DNA of 64,000 nucleotides, from NCBI GenBank assembly GCA_026724425.1, contig JAIUCV010000003.1, positions 60,751,088 to 60,815,087 on the forward strand. Reading direction: 5' to 3'. The position numbers and the translations under genes were made by a program. The notes under the pieces are model-generated. The model saw only the letters and a list, made by a program, of their open reading frames with translations. It did not search any database and had not been told where the DNA came from. This document shows, one piece after another, positions 60,023 through 64,000 of the stretch (positions are counted from its first letter, which is position 1; every line of letters begins with the position of its first letter). The DNA comes from Erythrophleum ivorense (lineage: Eukaryota > Streptophyta > Magnoliopsida > Fabales > Fabaceae).

Positions 60023-60027
60023 TTAGA
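60023..60027. other. Target-site duplication TTAGA (left)
   Basis: TTAGA at 60023-60027 is repeated at 61378-61382 and brackets the solo LTR exactly. Confidence 0.88.
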
Positions 60028-61377
60028 TGTTCGCCAAACAGCTAATACAGCAAGTGCATGGGCTGTGACAAAATAGTATAAAAAGATTATCGTTCCCACG
60101 AGGATTAGAGTTGAATTTAGTTCATCATTAAACTTATACTTTAAACTAGGTTTAGCAAAACAATTGTTTATCAAAATTGAGTGTAAAAATGACTTTGCAA
60201 ATTAATTTATAAAGGGAGTTAAGAGATCCTTTTTGACTTCAAACATACAAGGGATCTAGGATTATTTTTCCCCCTTGTATTTCATAACATAAGAATAATC
60301 TCCTCTCACAAAAATGACCAACAACTATATGTGTTAGTTTGGGGATCAAATACTACTTGAAAAAGCTTTCTCAAGTAAAAAATAAGTGTTTAATTCTATT
60401 AGTTGCTCAATCTCTCTCATAACCAACTAAATCCTAATTTTAAGCTTAAACCCAAATATGACTACACAAAGTTAGTGAGTGTATCTCTACCTCACCAACA
60501 AAACCATTTATTCAATACATAAATTTTAAGTTCTTGCATGATTTGACTCAAGTTCAGTACTCAAGCTGGCTTTCTCAAGCATCACTCAAGCCAACAAACA
60601 ACTAATTGGTAGCCAATCAACTAGAAGCGTTAAGAATAGAGTAAAATCAACACATATATGTCATTAATCAATGGAAGTGGAGGAGAATCAAGTGTTAATC
60701 CATACAAGGGTTGAAAATAATCCTAGAACAAATGTTTAGCTACTCATAATCAGCCACAAGCTTACAAAACACCGAGAAGTCAAAGCCATAACAGAATACA
60801 AGAGAAGGAGAAGGAGAGGATCAGAAAAATCGATGGAAATAGCTTCAAATCTCTTTAAAACTTCAATCCTTGGCTCCAACCACTTCTCCAAACTCCAAAC
60901 CCTAGCACACAAGCTCCCCAAGCTACCCAGAAGACGAAGGATCGTCCTTTTGGTCGAAAATGTAGGATATATGAAGCCTTAGAGTCTGCCAAGCCTTAAA
61001 ACGCAGTGTTTCAGTAAACCTTGGTTCGCCGTGGCCAACATATTCTTCGTCGCAATGAAATGGCCTCGGGCTCTCACTAGCATCTTTGTTTAACAATTGG
61101 CCATGGCAAATTTGGCAAAACCTCCAGCATATGAATTCCAGTAATTAACTTTGAAGTCTAATAGTATATGCAAAAGTATAAAACTATAAATGCACTAAAA
61201 TATCTTAAATTAAGATTGAAATTTGCATAATTAAACTAAAAATGAGTTAGTTAAGTTTAGCTATAAAAAATACACATTTTCCTATTTTGAGTATAATTTA
61301 TATATAAAAATACACCAAAAAGTATGCATAGCTCAAGCAACATGTGCTGAAAAGATATGATTTTAGAGAGGTTATCA
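60028..61377 (-). mobile_element. Athila solo LTR, 1,350 bp
   Basis: On - it begins TGATAACCTCTCTAAAATCA and ends ...GTTTGGCGAACA, with a perfect 5-bp duplication TTAGA and no internal genes. Alignment landmarks with the LTR at 26780-28279 include 'cgttcccacgaggatta' (60092; counterpart 'cgttccctcgaggattt'), and the CCGCGG array survives as mutated cores at 61025-61110 (e.g. 'gttcgccgtggccaac', 'ggccatggcaaatttgg'). Confidence 0.88.
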
Positions 61378-61382
61378 TTAGA

Positions 61383-62470
61383 CACATGTAAGTTGCGAAT
61401 CAAACTTCACTTTTTTTAATTAGTTCACTCATTCCTATTTCTTTTTTCTTTCTAATCTTAGACTAACTAGCGACTGAGTATGATTGATTATGCCTAATTA
61501 GATAAATGGAGCAACAGAGAGTTTTTGCATACTCTGCTAAAGGGAAAAGTATGCATGTGTGATACACATGTATTCAACTCAAGTAGATTTAGTGTTTACT
61601 TTAAACACTACAGGATTAATAAATTTAGAGATTATTTGCCACTTTTTATAGAATGGAGGAAATGTCGTACATTAACCAAACAACGTATTTGACAACATTT
61701 CAAGGGTAACAAACAAATATATATCCATATTCTGATCAAAAGGTCAATTTATAAATAAATTAGGCCCCGATGACATATGCTTCTTTAACTACTTCACCTG
61801 TGCACAATATTCATATGTCCAATTTATAAATACTCTTATATCAATGATTTTCTTGTCCAAAACAAGAAAATTGGGTTTTGGTTCTTATTTTACACTACAA
61901 GAGGGTTCAAGGAAAGTCACCCTTTTTAACACCCTCATGGCATTTGGTTCCCCATGATTTTCTCATCAGCCAAACAAAAGGAAGATGCCTAATCAACTGC
62001 GTTTTGTTTTGGCCTTCAACCCTTTCATTTGCAAATATTAATTTGCCCTTTGAATCTGATAAACTTGATTTCCTAATTAAGCTGGCAAGTATGCAAAGAA
62101 AACCAACTCTTAGTTATCTCCAAGCATCCAATGCTCAATATATACATTTGAAAAATACCAAACATATTCCAAAAATGACATGCAAATGAGAAAGATTTAT
62201 CATGCAAAGTTTGATTTGACTAAAACCCTTAATATTAGATGCAATGAAACATGAGGTTCAAAGGCAATAGTTTTGAAGAGAAAATTACAATAACTGCCTT
62301 GCTTATCATATGATGAACTAATGTGAGGATAGTATTTATGAATAATTAAAAGAAAAGTATAGCTCTTTCACCAAAAATATAAAAGAAGAAAGAAGAAAAA
62401 AAATAGTATGTCTCACATTTTCAAAATGAGTGTGAATATATATATAGGGCATCTTAACATTTTCAACAGT
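61383..62470 (+). repeat. Intergenic duplicated unit, copy H
   Basis: 61390-61640 matches 45180-45440. 61860-62165 matches 45715-46000 closely ('cctaattaagctggcaagta'). A 103-codon frame (61878-62189) shares 'KLAS(I/M)QRKP(S/T)L' and 'QASNAQY(N/I)HLKNTKHI' with the frame at 45861. This may reflect ancestry of the DNA rather than a protein. Confidence 0.6.
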
Positions 62471-62993
62471 GTTGTAGAGGTTAACAATATCTATATTTGT
62501 GTTTTAGCTCAAAAAATTGGATTATTTGCAGCTATACAATTATGTAGTTAAAGGGAGAGTGACATAAAGAGGCAAGAGTGGGTATGGGGCCCGTTTCCTT
62601 TCTTTATATTTTTTTACTCTTTTCTTTTCATCTCTTCTTTACTGCATTATATGTAACTAATTTATGATTATAAAAGAACCAAACTCTTAGAGCAAATAGT
62701 TTTTACCATTTTTTACCTAATGACAAAATAATTAAAGAGATATTCAAGCCATTTCCTTATAAAATCTTAATTAATGTAAGGGTATTTAGGTCATTTTATG
62801 TAAGATTATATATGCGAAATTAACTTGAATACCTCTTTACTTATTTTGTCTTATACTAAATATGCAATAATTTCTATTAATTTTCAATTTCTTTGAGCAC
62901 ATGGATCATGTCAAATGTGGCTAAATTAAGGAATTTTGTAATATAAATGTTTATTATTATTTCTTTTAACTTGTTGATTTCATAATCTACTCT
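62471..62993. other. Intergenic DNA; duplicate of B3-gene 3' flank at its right end
   Basis: No gene seen. 62920-62993 matches 36810-36890, downstream of the B3 gene, and is cut by the Athila LTR at 62994. Confidence 0.5.
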
Positions 62994-64000
62994 TGATAAC
63001 TCCTTGTCATTCATATTATTCTGTATATTTTCTTTTGGTAAATATATATTTAACTCTTTAAGTACATAGTAAATAATGCCTTTTGCAGGTAAAATAAGCA
63101 TATTTAAAATGAATAGTATAGTACTCAACTTTTATACTTTAAATGACAAGTTTTGTTTCAATTTTGAGTATATTGAGAATTAATCATATTTTTCTTTTTA
63201 TTGTAGGGTGCAATTATAAGAAAAATGGAGTCAAAAGTATGTTTAAAACAAGATTGATGAAGTTCTTCATATCAAAGAGGCTTCAAAATATTCATAATGA
63301 CTGTTTTAGGAAGTGCACTACGGCCAGAAGTCATCAAACTGTGGCTAAACTAGAAGAAAATGCAGGAAAGGACCCAGGATAAGTTGCACCTCGGACCATC
63401 TTGAGTAAGCTATGACAAAGGGTCAAATAGAGGCAGATAGTGCTGAGGCAAGAATATATTGCACCACGGGGCAGATCAAGACAAAGCTGAAGTTACAGCG
63501 CATGTTGTGTGAGTCGTGACACAGTGTTGGGTAGAGGCTAGATGTGCCGTTACGAAAATGTAGGGTGCCAAGGTGCAACACATTTTATAAGCATATAGTG
63601 ACTAAATTTGCCATGGTGCAAGAAGGTAAGCCACAATGCAAATGCCTCCAGGGCTCTATTTTGCTGCGGTGTGGCATTATAAGCCGTGGCGTGATTCATT
63701 TTAGCAAAATGTAGTATTTTCTTTGTTGAAAATTTGAGGGTTTCTTACTAGATATAGCCATTGCAACTGGAGAAGCCATCATTCTAAGTTACCTTGGGTC
63801 TATTTTAGGTGTGTAGAGGTTGAAGAGAAGCAAAGAAAGGAATCTTGAAGTAAAGGAATGCTAGAGATTGAAGATTGAAGCAGAGAAAAGCTTCCATTCT
63901 TAGTTTCCTCTTTCCTTCTTCTTCTCCTTGCATTTGTTCAGATGTTTCTGATCTTTACTTTAACTTTGCTATTGGTTTTCATGAATATGTATAACTAAAC
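62994..64000 (+). mobile_element. Athila LTR, 5' part, continues beyond the window
   Basis: Starts TGATAACTCCTTGTCATTC, like the two other Athila LTRs. It has the degenerated CCGCGG array at 63385-63710 ('gccatggtgc', 'gctgcggtgtggc', 'gccgtggcgtg') and then 'gattgaagattgaagcagag' (63865), which matches the reverse complement of 27615-27635. The flank to look for beyond the far end is ACTCT (62989-62993). Whether it is a solo LTR or a full element cannot be seen. Confidence 0.8.

Noticed and set aside
1..64000. A previously undescribed multi-gene system
   Set aside because: Apart from retrotransposon genes and two host-gene traces, no set of intact neighbouring genes exists here that could form a system.

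Overview
The window is nuclear DNA of a flowering plant, most likely a eudicot. It is very AT-rich, holds plant LTR retrotransposons of several lineages (Tat/Ogre-like, Athila, Ale/Retrofit, other Ty1/copia), and has only two host-gene traces: a one-exon B3-domain protein gene and a broken first exon of the nuclear gene for the 75-kDa subunit of mitochondrial complex I. I did not identify the species.

Layout. 1-955: AT-rich DNA with a CACTA-like terminus at 739. 956-about 10.65 kb: an old, heavily mutated Tat/Ogre-lineage Ty3/gypsy element on +, with a 5' LTR (956-3384), a decayed primer-binding site, gag, RT, two RNase H-like segments and integrase; its 3' LTR is not seen. 10.9-12.9 kb: unclassified DNA with foldback elements. 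12.96-28.28 kb: an Athila element on -, with 5' LTR 26780-28279, tRNA-Asp-type PBS, gag, protease, RT/RNase H, integrase and the extra Athila ORF. Its integrase gene is split by a 4,458-bp solo LTR (17331-21788, TSD CTGGC) of the same family as the LTR at 956. 29.28-33.85 kb: a complete but mutated Ale/Retrofit-type copia element on -, with two LTRs and TSD AGTAC. 34.0-34.4 kb: the complex I exon. 36.1-36.5 kb: the B3-domain gene.

37.6-62.5 kb is a field of diverged copies of one non-LTR intergenic unit (at least seven), in part a clear tandem array with a period near 2 kb. Later insertions interrupt it: a Mutator-like MITE whose empty site is kept in the neighbouring copy, another foldback element, a small possible LTR, a SIRE-like LTR, a decayed copia element with 3' LTR (54.7-58.14 kb), an Athila solo LTR (60028-61377, TSD TTAGA) and the start of another Athila LTR that runs off the window end (62994-64000).

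The retrotransposon genes are all disabled by stops, frameshifts or insertion, so the region reads as a silent, repeatedly invaded intergenic or pericentromeric-type landscape around one likely live small gene. I saw no tRNA, rRNA, CRISPR or bacterial-type system, and no convincing undescribed system. The strongest unusual signals are the GC-rich CCGCGG motif array shared by the Athila LTR and its pre-ORF3 spacer, the very long solo LTR, and the tandem unit with its MITE-filled and empty alleles.
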